From: Amycolatopsis circi | Lineage (GTDB): Bacteria; Actinomycetota; Actinomycetes; Mycobacteriales; Pseudonocardiaceae | DNA: 64,000 nucleotides | Reading direction: 5' to 3' | Assembly (NCBI RefSeq): GCF_003385235.1 | Contig: NZ_PQIA01000025.1 | Coordinates: forward strand, 1 to 64,000 | Notes under the pieces: model-generated | What the model was told of the DNA's origin: nothing | What the model saw: only the letters and a program-made list of their open reading frames with translations | The model's database searches: none | In this document: one piece after another, positions 52,134-61,673 of the stretch | How positions within the stretch are numbered: position 1 is the first letter of the stretch | Layout of the letters: every line of letters begins with the position of its first letter | Translations under genes and position numbers: made by a program

Positions 52134-53311
52134 CCGTTCGGGTCGGGGTCTTCGGACTGCTCGGTTCAGGCAACCTCGGCAACGACGGCTCACTGGAGGC
52201 AGTACTCGGCTTCCTGCGCTCCGAACATCCGTACGCGAAGGTGTCCGCGTTCTGCGGTGGGGCGGACACCGTTCGCGCGCGGTACGGGATCCCCGCGGTG
52301 CGGCTGAACTGGTACAGCGGCGAATACCGGCACGCTTCCGGGCTGCGGTCGATCCTGACGAAAGCCCTCGGGAAGATCATCGACGTTTTCCGCACGGCCT
52401 GGTGGGTCCGGCGGCAGAACGTGGTGATCGTGCCCGGCATGGGCGTGCTGGAGGCGACGCTTCCGTTGCGGCCGTGGGGATTCCCGTATGCGCTCTTCCT
52501 GCTCTCGCTGTGCGGACGTCTTGGCCGGACGAAAGTCGCGCTGGTCAGCGTCGGTGCCGACCGGATTCGGGTACCGGCCACGCGGTTTCTGGTGCGCCAC
52601 GCGTCCCAGCTCGCGGCGTATCGGTCCTACCGCGATGAACTCTCGCGTTCGGCGATGGCTGACATGGGTGTTCCGGTCACGAACGATCGCGTCTATCCCG
52701 ACCTTGCCTTCGCCCTGCCGACGCCTGTCGCGGTCGAGGACCCGCGTGCGGTTGGCGTAGGCGTGATGGCGTACTACGGCGGCAACGACGACCGTGCGCG
52801 CGGCGAGGAGATTTACCGGGCGTACGTGGACGCTATGACCGAGTTCGTGCGGTACCTGGTCGGGCAGGAGCGTCCGGTCCGGCTCTTCATCGGCGACCGG
52901 ATCGACCTCGAAGTGGTGGACGAGATCGTCGAAACTGTCGCCTCTCCGCTGCTCTCCGCGGCCATCCCGGACACCCTCGGCGAGCTGATGCGCTCGATGG
53001 CCGAGGTGGGCACGGTCGTGGCCACTCGGTACCACAATGTGTTGTGCGCGTTGAAGGTCGGGAAGCCGACGGTCGCGATCGGATACGCGAAGAAGAACGA
53101 CGTGCTGATGGCCGAGATGGGACTCGGCGAGTTTTGCCAGGAGGCCCGCGCGGTCGACGTGCCGCGGTTGATCGGGCAGTTCGAGGAGTTGCAGCGGCGG
53201 GCACCGGAGCTGAAAGCGGAACTCGCCGCGCGCAACGAAGAGTGCAATCAGCAGTTGAAAGACCAGTTCGCCCTGTTGTCGAGGTCGCTCATTCCCGCGG
53301 AGGTGTCGTGA
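52130..53311 (+). CDS. Polysaccharide pyruvyltransferase-family protein
   Basis: This 393-aa protein starts at GTG 52130. It has the GT-B-like fold of the PS_pyruv_trans family with FGLLGSGNLGNDGSLEAVL at the N-terminus, VIVPGMGVLE and RYHNVLCALKVGKPTVAIGY near the C-terminus. Members ketalise sugars with pyruvate from PEP, adding a negative charge; some transfer other groups. It is placed between a glycosyltransferase and an RmlC-like epimerase. Confidence 0.87.
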   Translation: MTVRVGVFGLLGSGNLGNDGSLEAVLGFLRSEHPYAKVSAFCGGADTVRARYGIPAVRLNWYSGEYRHASGLRSILTKALGKIIDVFRTAWWVRRQNVVIVPGMGVLEATLPLRPWGFPYALFLLSLCGRLGRTKVALVSVGADRIRVPATRFLVRHASQLAAYRSYRDELSRSAMADMGVPVTNDRVYPDLAFALPTPVAVEDPRAVGVGVMAYYGGNDDRARGEEIYRAYVDAMTEFVRYLVGQERPVRLFIGDRIDLEVVDEIVETVASPLLSAAIPDTLGELMRSMAEVGTVVATRYHNVLCALKVGKPTVAIGYAKKNDVLMAEMGLGEFCQEARAVDVPRLIGQFEELQRRAPELKAELAARNEECNQQLKDQFALLSRSLIPAEVS

Positions 53312-53847
53312 AAGCCGTTCCCGTGCCGTCGATCTCGGGTGTGTGGCTGTTTCAGCCGACACCGCACCGAGACGATCGCGGCTTCTTCTCGCGGACCTTC
53401 GATGCGGAGGTCGCGCGGTCGGTCGGCATCGATCCGGACGGGTTCGCGCAGGACAGCGTGTCCCGCTCGGTGCGCGGCGTGGTGCGCGGGATGCACCTGC
53501 GGTCCGGGGCCGGCGAGGCGAAGCTGGTGCGTTGTTCGTTCGGCGAGGTGTTCGACGTCGTTGTCGACCTGCGGCGGGACTCGCCGACCTTCCGGACGAT
53601 GGAAACGTTTCACCTCTCCGGCGACACCCAGGAGAGCATCTACATCCCGGCCGGATGCGCACACGGTTTCCAGGCGCTGAGCGACGTCGCCGACGTGTCG
53701 TACCGGATCGACCGCGCGCACGACCCGTCCGAGGACGTCGCCATCGCGCACGACGACCCGGAACTCGCCATCCCGTGGCCGCTGCCCGCGGCTTTGCTGT
53801 CCGAACGCGACGCGTCGGCCCCACCGCTTGCCGACGCCTTGAGGTGA
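53308..53847 (+). CDS. dTDP-4-dehydrorhamnose 3,5-epimerase family protein (RmlC-like)
   Basis: This 179-aa cupin starts at GTG 53308 (GTGA overlap). It has HRDDRGFFSRTFDAE, SVRGVVRGMHLR with the catalytic-type His, and YIPAGCAHGFQAL. RmlC-like enzymes epimerise C3 and/or C5 of 4-keto sugar nucleotides, and in C-methyl sugar pathways often act right after the C-methyltransferase. Substrate type (dTDP or CDP) is open; rfbA at 31 kb could supply dTDP sugars. Confidence 0.9.
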   Translation: MKAVPVPSISGVWLFQPTPHRDDRGFFSRTFDAEVARSVGIDPDGFAQDSVSRSVRGVVRGMHLRSGAGEAKLVRCSFGEVFDVVVDLRRDSPTFRTMETFHLSGDTQESIYIPAGCAHGFQALSDVADVSYRIDRAHDPSEDVAIAHDDPELAIPWPLPAALLSERDASAPPLADALR

Positions 53848-53853
53848 CCCGTC

Positions 53854-55164
53854 ATGGACCTGCCACTCTCCCGAATCGCGAACGAACGCCTGCATCGCGC
53901 CATTCCCGGCGGCGCGCACACCTACGCCAAAGGCGAGGACCAATACCCCGAACATCTCGCCCCGGTCATCTCGCACGGCCGCGGTGCGTACGTCTGGGAC
54001 GTCGACGGCAACCGGTACCTCGAATACGGCTCCGGCCTGCGCGCGGTCAGCCTCGGCCACGTGCATCCGCGCGTGACCGCGGCCGTGCGCGACGTGCTGG
54101 AGCGGGGCAACAACTTCGTCCGTCCATCCATTGTGGAGCTTGAAGCGGCGGAGCAGTTCCTGGCGACGGTGCCGACCGCGGACATGGTGAAGTTCGCGAA
54201 GAACGGCTCCGACGCGACGACCGCCGCCGTCCGGCTCGCCCGCGCCGCGACCGGACGGCCGCTGGTCGCCCAATGCGCCGACCACGCGTTCTTCTCCACC
54301 GACGACTGGTTCATCGGCACCACTCCGATGCCCGCCGGAATCCCGGCCGCGACGATGGCGATGACCGTGCCCTTCCCGTACGGCGACCTCCCGGCGACCG
54401 AGCAAATGCTGCGCCAGTTCAGCGGGCAGGTGGCGTGCCTGATCCTGGAGCCCACCAAGGGCGTCGATCCGCCGGACGGCTATCTCGCCGGGCTGCTCGA
54501 CCTCGCCCATCAGCACGGCGCGCTGGTGATCTTTGACGAGATGATCACCGGGTTCCGGTATTCCGAGCACGGTGCGCAGGGTCTGTACGGCGTGACGCCG
54601 GATCTCTCGGCCTTCGGGAAGGCGCTCGGCAACGGCTTCGCGGTCGCTGCGTTGGCCGGTCGGCGGGATTTGATGGAATTGGGCGGCCTGCGCGATTCGC
54701 GGGACCGGGTGTTCCTGCTGTCGACGACGCACGGCGCGGAGACGCCCGCGTTGGCTGCCGCTATGGCGGTAATCGATGTCTACGCGACTGAGGATGTGAC
54801 GGCTCGGCTGCACGCACTCGGGGCCCGGCTGGGGGCGGGCGTGACCGAAGTGACGGCTGCGCACGGGGTCAGCGGGCAGGTGCTGGTGCGGGGGCGGGAC
54901 AGCAACCTGGTGTTCGCGACTCTCGACGCGGAGGGTCAGCCGTCGCAGGAGTATCGGACGCTGTTCCTGCGGTGCCTGCTGGAGAACGGGGTGCTGGCTC
55001 CGTCCTTTGTGGTCAGTGCGGCGATGACGGAGGAGGACATCGACCGGACGGTGGAGGTGGTCGCCTCGGCCTGCGTGGTGTACCGGAAGGCGTTGGAGGC
55101 CGGGGATCCGTCGCCGTGGCTGGGCGGCCGCCCGGTCAAGCCGGTCTTTCGCCGGAAGGCCTGA
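53854..55164 (+). CDS. PLP-dependent aminotransferase, glutamate-1-semialdehyde aminomutase-like
   Basis: This 436-aa class III aminotransferase has VWDVDGNRYLEYGSGLRAVS, the PLP-contact Asp228 (IFDEM) and Schiff-base Lys256 (SAFGKALGNGF). It resembles HemL but the cluster context argues against haem synthesis. Similar proteins in surface-glycan loci aminate sugars or other intermediates. It is the last plus-strand gene before a palindrome and a convergent block. Confidence 0.87.
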   Translation: MDLPLSRIANERLHRAIPGGAHTYAKGEDQYPEHLAPVISHGRGAYVWDVDGNRYLEYGSGLRAVSLGHVHPRVTAAVRDVLERGNNFVRPSIVELEAAEQFLATVPTADMVKFAKNGSDATTAAVRLARAATGRPLVAQCADHAFFSTDDWFIGTTPMPAGIPAATMAMTVPFPYGDLPATEQMLRQFSGQVACLILEPTKGVDPPDGYLAGLLDLAHQHGALVIFDEMITGFRYSEHGAQGLYGVTPDLSAFGKALGNGFAVAALAGRRDLMELGGLRDSRDRVFLLSTTHGAETPALAAAMAVIDVYATEDVTARLHALGARLGAGVTEVTAAHGVSGQVLVRGRDSNLVFATLDAEGQPSQEYRTLFLRCLLENGVLAPSFVVSAAMTEEDIDRTVEVVASACVVYRKALEAGDPSPWLGGRPVKPVFRRKA

Positions 55165-55179
55165 CTCCCCCTGGCCAAC

Positions 55180-55234
55180 GTCCGTGAAGGGCTCCTTGAG
55201 GGAACCAGATTCCCTCTAGGAGCCCTTCACGGAC
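55180..55234. repeat. Convergent-junction palindrome P4
   Basis: A 25-bp inverted repeat with one mismatch (55180-55204 against 55210-55234, 5-nt loop) separates the two blocks of the polysaccharide locus. The arm begins GTCCGTGAAGGGCTCC, close to P2. Confidence 0.88.
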
Positions 55235-55243
55235 AATCAGCAG

Positions 55244-55894
55244 CTAGTGGTCGACGATTCGGTCGATCCAGTAGGCCGTGCCAGGAATGATCGCCAGCGC
55301 CGCAGCGAAGCCGCCGATCGTGTCGGTCGGGTAGTGCGCGCCTAGCCCGACCTCGGCCCACGCCATCAGGAAGCCGGACACCAAAGCCAGCCCCAGCGTC
55401 CACGCCACCGCGGCGAACCGGCTCAACCGACCGGCCAGGACGTAAGCACCGGTTAGCGCCAGAGCCGTCGCGAAGGCGGTGTGGCCGCTGGGGAACGACA
55501 GGTAGCTGCCATGGATCGTCCGGCCGGTCAGGGGTTTCAGCACCGAAGTCACCCCGACCGTGAGACCGCAGCCGACCACCGCGAGCACTGCCGTTCGCGG
55601 TCGGTGCGTCAGCAGGCAACCGCCGATTACCAGGAGCAGGATCAGCACCGCGCCCAGCGGTTCGCCGCAGAAGTCGATCGCCGTCGCGAAGTACCACCAT
55701 GGGTCGGGCACGAGGTCCGGGCCGGGCAGGAGCGGGGCGTCGAAGGCGCTCGGTACCGAGTGTCCGGCGAAGCGCAGACCCAGCGCGATCAACGCCACGA
55801 GCCCGAGCACCGCCAAGACCAGCGAAGGCGTGCGCAGAACCATCGGAAGCGCTCGGGGCGAGGTCTTCAGTCGGTCGCGCACAACTTCCTTCAT
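55244..55894 (-). CDS. PAP2-family membrane phosphatase
   Basis: This 216-aa protein has about six membrane helices and PAP2 motifs KPLTGR (motif 1 region), SFPSGHTAFA (motif 2) and GAHYPTDTIGG (motif 3). The usual motif 1 ending RP and the motif 3 Arg are altered. Such enzymes recycle undecaprenyl pyrophosphate released by polymerisation. It is the last gene of the minus-strand operon and overlaps the GT4 gene (ATGA). Confidence 0.88.
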   Translation of the reverse strand: MKEVVRDRLKTSPRALPMVLRTPSLVLAVLGLVALIALGLRFAGHSVPSAFDAPLLPGPDLVPDPWWYFATAIDFCGEPLGAVLILLLVIGGCLLTHRPRTAVLAVVGCGLTVGVTSVLKPLTGRTIHGSYLSFPSGHTAFATALALTGAYVLAGRLSRFAAVAWTLGLALVSGFLMAWAEVGLGAHYPTDTIGGFAAALAIIPGTAYWIDRIVDH

Positions 55895-57060
55895 ACCGCT
55901 GAAATCGCTTCCTCGTAGCCTTCGAGCAGCCGTTTCAGCCCTACTTCCGGGGTGAAGTCCGCGTCGTACCGTTGCCGCGCGGCCTCGCCCATCTTTTGGT
56001 TCAGCTCGGCGTCGGCCACCTCGCACAAAGCTGAGGCCAGCGCCGCCGCGTCGCCCGGAGTGTGCAGCAAGCCGGTGACACCATCGGTGACCAACTCCTC
56101 GAAGGCTCCGTGCGCGGGCGCGACCGTCGGCACCCCGGCCGCCATCGCCTCCACCACCACGAGACCGAACGCCTCCAGCCACGTCGACGGCACGACGACC
56201 GCCGTCGCTCGCGCGATCAGTTCCTGGCACGAAGCGCGGTCCTGCAGGCCGACGTACGACACGTTCTCCCGCCCAGCCGCCCAGGCCGCGACGTCGTCGG
56301 ACAACGGCCCGGTCCCGGCGATCAGCAGCGGCAGCTTGCCGGTGTACTGCTCCCACGCCGCTTTGAGCAGCGGGATGCCTTTCTCCTCGGTGAGCCGTCC
56401 CAGGAACAGGAGGTGCTCACCCTCGCCGATGCGCCGCCGCCCCTCGTCCGGGACGAAGTTGTGCTTCACGGTCATCCGCGCGGCTGGCAGCCCGGCGTCC
56501 ACGAGCAGGCGGCGCTGGGCGTCGGAGATGCAGAAGAACCGGGTTACCCCGGTCCGCCAGCGATCCCGGTTGACCAGCAGGTTTACCGCCATCGGCACGG
56601 TCGCGGCGGCCGAATCGCGGTAGCAGCCGTGCCGGACCGCGGGGACCGGCAGGCCGCCGACGCAGTCGGTGCAGATCCGGCCGTCGCGGTAGAGCGTGCC
56701 GGGCGGGCAGACGAGGCCGTAGTTGTGCAGGGTCGCGACCACCGGCACCCGCGCGTCGGCGCACGCGGCCAGCACCGACGGGGACAGCAGCGGGAAGGTG
56801 TTGTGGACGTGCACGACGTCCGGCCGATCCCGGCGAAGCCGAGCCAGCAGTTCGGTCCGCGAAGCGCGGTTCCACGGCACTTGCAACGGCACCAACGCCT
56901 TGCGCGCCAACGGCATCGACGCGATGTCGTCGCTGTGCCGCTCGAACCGTTGCACGTCGATCCCGGCCGACGACAGCAGCGCGACCTCGGCGTCGACCAC
57001 GTTGTTCTCGCCGCTCGGCTGCTCCGACCGATAGCGGTTGTGCACCACCAGAACCTTCAC
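55891..57060 (-). CDS. Family 4 glycosyltransferase
   Basis: This 389-aa GT-B enzyme starts at GTG 57060 (GTGA overlap with the polymerase gene). Motifs are PDVVHVHNTFPLLSPSVL in the N-domain, LFLGRLTEEKG at the nucleotide-sugar domain and PSTWLEAFGLVVVEAMAAG, the EX7E-type region. Five cysteines cluster near residues 110-150 (CTDCVGG and neighbours). It probably extends the repeat unit on the cytoplasmic face. Confidence 0.92.
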   Translation of the reverse strand: MKVLVVHNRYRSEQPSGENNVVDAEVALLSSAGIDVQRFERHSDDIASMPLARKALVPLQVPWNRASRTELLARLRRDRPDVVHVHNTFPLLSPSVLAACADARVPVVATLHNYGLVCPPGTLYRDGRICTDCVGGLPVPAVRHGCYRDSAAATVPMAVNLLVNRDRWRTGVTRFFCISDAQRRLLVDAGLPAARMTVKHNFVPDEGRRRIGEGEHLLFLGRLTEEKGIPLLKAAWEQYTGKLPLLIAGTGPLSDDVAAWAAGRENVSYVGLQDRASCQELIARATAVVVPSTWLEAFGLVVVEAMAAGVPTVAPAHGAFEELVTDGVTGLLHTPGDAAALASALCEVADAELNQKMGEAARQRYDADFTPEVGLKRLLEGYEEAISAV

Positions 57061-58265
57061 GCCAGCTTCTCCCTCGCTGGAGCCTCGCCCGCGGCCAGCA
57101 ACGACGCGGCGACCGCCAGATGCAGCAAATACGGCGACGCGTCGCCGAGCCCGGCTTCGGTGTACGACGCGGAAATGACGTAAGCAATCAGGAAAATCGC
57201 GCTCGCCCTCGCCACCGACGGCGGCCGCAGCACCGCGATCGCGACCAGCACCAGCAGCATCGCGGCGACGATCCCGATTCCCACGAAGCCCTGCTCGTGG
57301 TAGATCGCGAGCCAGCTGTTGTCGATCGGCAGGCCGTCGTAGGACTTGTCGGTGAGGCCGACGCCGAAGATGTACTCGAACCCGGTCCGCGGCGCGGAAA
57401 GCAGCGCGTCCCACACCTTCGCGCGGCCGGTCAGGCTGGAGAAATCGTCGGTGCTCTGGCCACGCAGGAACCACGCCTGCAGCAGGCCGCCCAGCACCAC
57501 CGCGGCGAAGCCAGCCACGAGCACGATCCCGGCGAACACCTTCCGCGCCCGCGCGCTGACCAGCCCCAGCGACAGCAACGCGACGATCAGCCCGGCGACG
57601 AGCCCGAGCGTCGCGGTGCGGGTGTGTGTGAGCAGCAGCAGCCCGAGCGACGGCACTGCGACGAGCAACGCGCTCTTCGCGTCCGTCCGTTTGCCGAGCC
57701 ACATCAGCACCGCGAGCCCGGCGATGACCGCCGCGTACTGGCCGACCTGCGGTGGCGTCAGCGGCCACACCGCGCCGGAAAGCCGGCCGCCGTAGATGTC
57801 CGGCATTGCCTTGCCCGGCGAGATCGCCAGGCCGAGCACGACCGAAATCAGCACCGCACCGAACATCCGGATGTGCGCCCGCACGAACGCGAACGACCCG
57901 TCCCACCAGCCGCTGAGCAGCCAGAGCGTCGCGACGAACACGGTGAACCGGAAACACCGGAACAGCGAGCCGTAGCCGGATTCCAGGTGCACGCTGGCCA
58001 CGATGCTCGTCAGCAGCAGGAAGGTCAGGAGCAGCAGGTACGCGCTCGGCCGGATCCGGATCCGCAGGTTCAGCATCAGGGCGAGCAGGAACGCGGTCAT
58101 CAACGCGCCCATGGTGACCAGCTGGATCACCGTGCGCGGCAACGGGATCACCGTCTGCGCGCCGGTCGAACCGAGCGTGTTGAGGATGAGCAGCGCCCAG
58201 GCCGCGCTTACCGCTTTCGGTACCGATTTCGTTTCGGCGGGCAGGGTGGCGGTCAATTCGGCCAT
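57057..58265 (-). CDS. O-antigen ligase/polymerase-family membrane protein (Wzy_C)
   Basis: This 402-aa protein has about 10-12 membrane helices. The Wzy_C signature region is DNSWLAIYHEQGFVG near residue 310, preceded by an extracytoplasmic loop with SSLTGRAKVWDALLSAPRTG. In a Gram-positive the likely role is polymerisation of flipped repeat units. It starts 1 nt after the beta-helix gene's stop and overlaps the GT4 gene. Confidence 0.9.
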   Translation of the reverse strand: MAELTATLPAETKSVPKAVSAAWALLILNTLGSTGAQTVIPLPRTVIQLVTMGALMTAFLLALMLNLRIRIRPSAYLLLLTFLLLTSIVASVHLESGYGSLFRCFRFTVFVATLWLLSGWWDGSFAFVRAHIRMFGAVLISVVLGLAISPGKAMPDIYGGRLSGAVWPLTPPQVGQYAAVIAGLAVLMWLGKRTDAKSALLVAVPSLGLLLLTHTRTATLGLVAGLIVALLSLGLVSARARKVFAGIVLVAGFAAVVLGGLLQAWFLRGQSTDDFSSLTGRAKVWDALLSAPRTGFEYIFGVGLTDKSYDGLPIDNSWLAIYHEQGFVGIGIVAAMLLVLVAIAVLRPPSVARASAIFLIAYVISASYTEAGLGDASPYLLHLAVAASLLAAGEAPAREKLA

Positions 58266-58266
58266 G

Positions 58267-59775
58267 TCAGCCCCCGTTCGGCTTATAGCTCGAATTCGCG
58301 TCCTGGTGGTACGGCGCGCCCTGCCATTCGCCGATGCCGACGATGTTGCTCATTTCCTTGGCGACGAACGTCCACGGCCCGGCGTAAGCGTTGTCGTGCC
58401 AGGAATTGTCCTGCTGGAACGTGATCGCCTGCTGGATCACCGCGCCCTGGTAGGGCGACCAGTCCGGGTAACTGCCGAAATTCGACAGCACGCCCATCCG
58501 GCCGCACACCTCCTCGCAGCCGAGCGCCTTCGAGTTGAGCGTGAACTGGTTGTGCTGCACCACGACCCGCTGCGTCTTCCATCGGCAGTCGCTGTACAGC
58601 GGTTTCTTCGCGATCGCCGGCGCGGAACAGGTCGAGACGTTCGGCACGAGCTTGGTGCACGAGCCGCTGGAGGTGTTGGCCGGGCTGTTGCAGAACCGGT
58701 CGGCGTTCTCCCACAGGATGATGCCGTTCCAGTTGTCCTGCAGCAGGTTTCCGGAGATTTCGAGATTGCTCGTCCGGGCCTTCAGCCGCGGTTCGCCGCC
58801 GGACTCGGAAATATAGATCGTCGCCGCCGGGAACGGGTCGCCGCGGTCGGCGTGCGCGCGGCCGTCGAGCAGATTGTTGCGGCGGATCGTGTTGTTGCGG
58901 ATGATCGCGTTGTAGCTGGTCTCGTAAATGATCGCGGCGCTGTCGTTGTTCTCGATCAGGTTGCCCTCGATCAGGAAATCGTTGTTGTTCGTGTCGGCCC
59001 ACAGCCCGGTGCCGCGGTTGTCGTGCACCCAGTTGCCGACGACGTCCGCGCCGTCCACCGCCCAGAACTTCATGCCGCCGGTGCAGCCGCACTCCGGGAC
59101 CTTGGTCTCCCAGTTCCCGGTGTTGTTGCCGGTGATTTCGGTGCCGCGCAGCACGAGTCCGGTCACGACGGCGTTGCCGGAGTAGGCGTTCAGGCCGTAC
59201 TGGCCGTTGCGCCGCAGACAACTGTCGAGGATCTGCTGCTTCGGCCCGGCCATCAGCCCGGCCCCGTCGTTGTCCTGCACGGTCAGGTGCTGGATGACCC
59301 AGCCAGCGGCCGAATCGTGGTTGACCACGCCCTCGTCGCGCGGCGCGGTGAAGCCCTGCACGGTGAACGATTCGAGCCGGACGTCCTTGCCCGGGCCGGC
59401 GAAGGCGTACCGGTTCTTCTTGCGCCCGTCGAACACCGCGCCGGGAGCGCCGAGGTAGACGTCGCCGTCCTTGGGCTGCACCTGGGCGTATTCGTCGTCG
59501 CTGAGCCGGTGCGTACCGGGCGCGAGCCAGAACGTGGTGCCCGCCGGGGAATTCTTCGTCTTGGCCGACAAGTCGTCCACCACGGCCGGATCCACCTGGA
59601 CGGCCCCGGCGGGCGCGGTCGCCGGACCGGGCTGCGCGTGATCGCAGACCGCGGCGATCGGGCCCTGCGGCGTAGTCGATCCGGCGGCCGGAGCGGGCGC
59701 GGCTCCGGACGAACTGCACGAAGCCAGCGCGAGCGGGAGCAGCGCTCCCAGCAGCGGCACCAAAATCCTTCGCAC
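58267..59775 (-). CDS. Right-handed parallel beta-helix lipoprotein
   Basis: This 502-aa protein has a lipobox ending LALASC (Cys20) and an Ala/Pro/Gly spacer. Stacked repeats rich in Asn and Gly (GLWADTNNNDFLIEGNLI, AIIYETSYNAIIRNNTI) form a beta-helix as in polysaccharide lyases, C5-epimerases and NosD-type proteins. GTG 59775 is preferred because AGAGGA lies 6 nt upstream and it gives a compact signal peptide; ATG 59793 overlapping the heparinase stop is the alternative. Several cysteines imply disulfides. A glycan-processing role is inferred. Confidence 0.87.
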   Translation of the reverse strand: MRRILVPLLGALLPLALASCSSSGAAPAPAAGSTTPQGPIAAVCDHAQPGPATAPAGAVQVDPAVVDDLSAKTKNSPAGTTFWLAPGTHRLSDDEYAQVQPKDGDVYLGAPGAVFDGRKKNRYAFAGPGKDVRLESFTVQGFTAPRDEGVVNHDSAAGWVIQHLTVQDNDGAGLMAGPKQQILDSCLRRNGQYGLNAYSGNAVVTGLVLRGTEITGNNTGNWETKVPECGCTGGMKFWAVDGADVVGNWVHDNRGTGLWADTNNNDFLIEGNLIENNDSAAIIYETSYNAIIRNNTIRRNNLLDGRAHADRGDPFPAATIYISESGGEPRLKARTSNLEISGNLLQDNWNGIILWENADRFCNSPANTSSGSCTKLVPNVSTCSAPAIAKKPLYSDCRWKTQRVVVQHNQFTLNSKALGCEEVCGRMGVLSNFGSYPDWSPYQGAVIQQAITFQQDNSWHDNAYAGPWTFVAKEMSNIVGIGEWQGAPYHQDANSSYKPNGG

Positions 59776-59792
59776 GGTGGATCCTCTCGACA

Positions 59793-61673
59793 TCAGGGCA
59801 GGCGGAGCACAGTGGTCAGCGGCCCGGTGACGGCACCGGAGCCGACGAGCGTCGTGGCGGGTTCGCGGCGACCGAAACCGGGCGAGTACCAGCCCAGCGG
59901 CGGATTCGTCTCGCCTCGGTGCGCGGTCCAGGCGAGCTGCGGCGGAAGCTCCAGCGTCGCGGTACGGCCGGGCCAGGTGAGCTGGGCGGTGTTTCCCTCC
60001 AGCTCGACGGCCAGCAGCGGCCCGAGGTGGAAGGCGAGTTTGGCGGGGCCGCCGCCGGTCACCTCGTCCACCACGGTCAGCGTCCGGGCGGACAGCTCGA
60101 CGGTGCGGCGGTGCAGCGCCGGGGCGTAACCGTCGTGTTCGGCCTGCCATTGTGCGGGAGCCGAGGCGAGGGTGCGCGAGTTAGCGTGCCGCGTCCACAG
60201 GAATGGACCGCCGGATGTCGATTGGTCGACACCGCCGAGCTGCAGCGTGTTGTGGCCGAGCGTGGAGCGGAAGTACGCGCGCCACTCGGGTTCGCCGTGG
60301 TAGCAGTACGTTCCCGGGTCGGCGAGGATGTCGACGCCGTCATGCCGGACCTCGATGGACAACGCATCGGCGTGTGCGTGCGCAGCGATGGAGAGGAAAC
60401 CGTGCGGGCCGCTGTCGCAGCGGCACCAGATCTCCGGGCCGTTCTCGCTGCGCAGGATGGTCATGCCCGCGTCGGCGAAAACCGGGCGCTCCCGGGCGTT
60501 GTCCAGCTGCGGCACTCGGGAGCGCAGCGCCGCGAACAACGCCGTGCGTACGTCGTCGGCAGGAAGCTTCGGCCACCACTCCGCGCGGCCGAACAGTGCG
60601 TCGCCGGTGGCCAGCAGCGAATGCCAGCGGTCTGTCTCCGGGCCGTCCACGATCAGGCCGAAGCCGTCGTCGGCGTCGCCTTGGCGGGGCGGACGTCCGG
60701 CACAGTCCACAATGGCCGCGAGGGCGTCGCACATCGCCCGGAGTTCCAGCCAGGTCGAGCGCGGCAGTCGCGGTCCGGCTTCGAGTGCGGCGGCGAGGCC
60801 CAGCTCCAGCACGAGACCGTGGTACTCCGTGGCCAGCTCGCGATTCAGGCCGGAGGTGAAGGTGTTGGCCCTTAAGTGCAAGTCCAGCGAGCGGATCGCG
60901 TCGGATCGCCAGCTAGCGGACTCTGGGAACCAGTCGAACGCACAAGCCGCCGCCAGCTGCCCGGCGGCCTCGGCGAGGACGTGGTTGTTGGCCGACGTGC
61001 CCCGGCTCGGGAACGCCGCCAGCCACCGCTGGTGCTGCCAAATCTGCCGCAGCGCCTCGGGGTTGTCCTCGAACAACCCAGGCGCGCCGGACCAGCCGTC
61101 CAGCAGGCGGCGCACCCACACCCACGACAGCAGCCGGATGCCCAGCTCGATCCCGCTCAGCCAGTGCACGCCGCGCATCGGCGGGTTGGCCGCCCACCAC
61201 GACTTCAGATGGTCGGCCACGCGGTGCGCGTAACGGTCGTCGCCGGTCACCCGGTACGCGGCGGCCAGCACCGTCAAATGCTGATGCCGCGAGGGCTCCC
61301 AGATCTGCTTGATGTCGCCGATCGCGTTCTCGTCGCGGTACGGGATCTCGAAGGAGTACTGATCCCCCGGCGCACGACGGCCGGTCTTCGGGTCGAACGC
61401 CCAATCCGGCGCGACGAGGTCGTCTCGCACGACGCCGAAGTACTCGGCGTGCCCGTCCATCAGCCGGTCCGCCGCCGCGACCAGCCGGTCCCGTCCGGTC
61501 GCGGGTACCTCCGGCTCGGCAGGCCAGGCCGGGAACGTCCGGGTCGCCGCCCAGGTCGGCTGCCGCTGGGATTCGCCGCGCCACCGTTGCTTGCGCACGA
61601 CGTCCCCGACCCGGCCGACGATCTCCGCCGGACCCATCGCGGACAGCCGCCGCAGGTACCAGGACGGGTCCAT
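59793..61673 (-). CDS. Heparinase II/III-family polysaccharide lyase-like protein
   Basis: This protein of about 626 aa has an N-terminal alpha/alpha toroid (about 100-380, with NHVLAEAAGQLAAACAFDWF) and a C-terminal beta-sandwich domain (HAHADALSIEVRHDGVDILA). There is no signal peptide, so cytoplasmic or unconventional placement is implied. ATG 61673 gives TGATG with the upstream stop; GTG 61676 is equally close. Similar proteins are common in exopolysaccharide clusters, where lyase activity is usually unproven. Confidence 0.88.
   Translation of the reverse strand: MDPSWYLRRLSAMGPAEIVGRVGDVVRKQRWRGESQRQPTWAATRTFPAWPAEPEVPATGRDRLVAAADRLMDGHAEYFGVVRDDLVAPDWAFDPKTGRRAPGDQYSFEIPYRDENAIGDIKQIWEPSRHQHLTVLAAAYRVTGDDRYAHRVADHLKSWWAANPPMRGVHWLSGIELGIRLLSWVWVRRLLDGWSGAPGLFEDNPEALRQIWQHQRWLAAFPSRGTSANNHVLAEAAGQLAAACAFDWFPESASWRSDAIRSLDLHLRANTFTSGLNRELATEYHGLVLELGLAAALEAGPRLPRSTWLELRAMCDALAAIVDCAGRPPRQGDADDGFGLIVDGPETDRWHSLLATGDALFGRAEWWPKLPADDVRTALFAALRSRVPQLDNARERPVFADAGMTILRSENGPEIWCRCDSGPHGFLSIAAHAHADALSIEVRHDGVDILADPGTYCYHGEPEWRAYFRSTLGHNTLQLGGVDQSTSGGPFLWTRHANSRTLASAPAQWQAEHDGYAPALHRRTVELSARTLTVVDEVTGGGPAKLAFHLGPLLAVELEGNTAQLTWPGRTATLELPPQLAWTAHRGETNPPLGWYSPGFGRREPATTLVGSGAVTGPLTTVLRLP

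Noticed and set aside
53854..55164. Glutamate-1-semialdehyde aminomutase for haem synthesis (hemL)
   Set aside because: Similarity is only to the fold; the gene sits in a polysaccharide locus without other haem genes.
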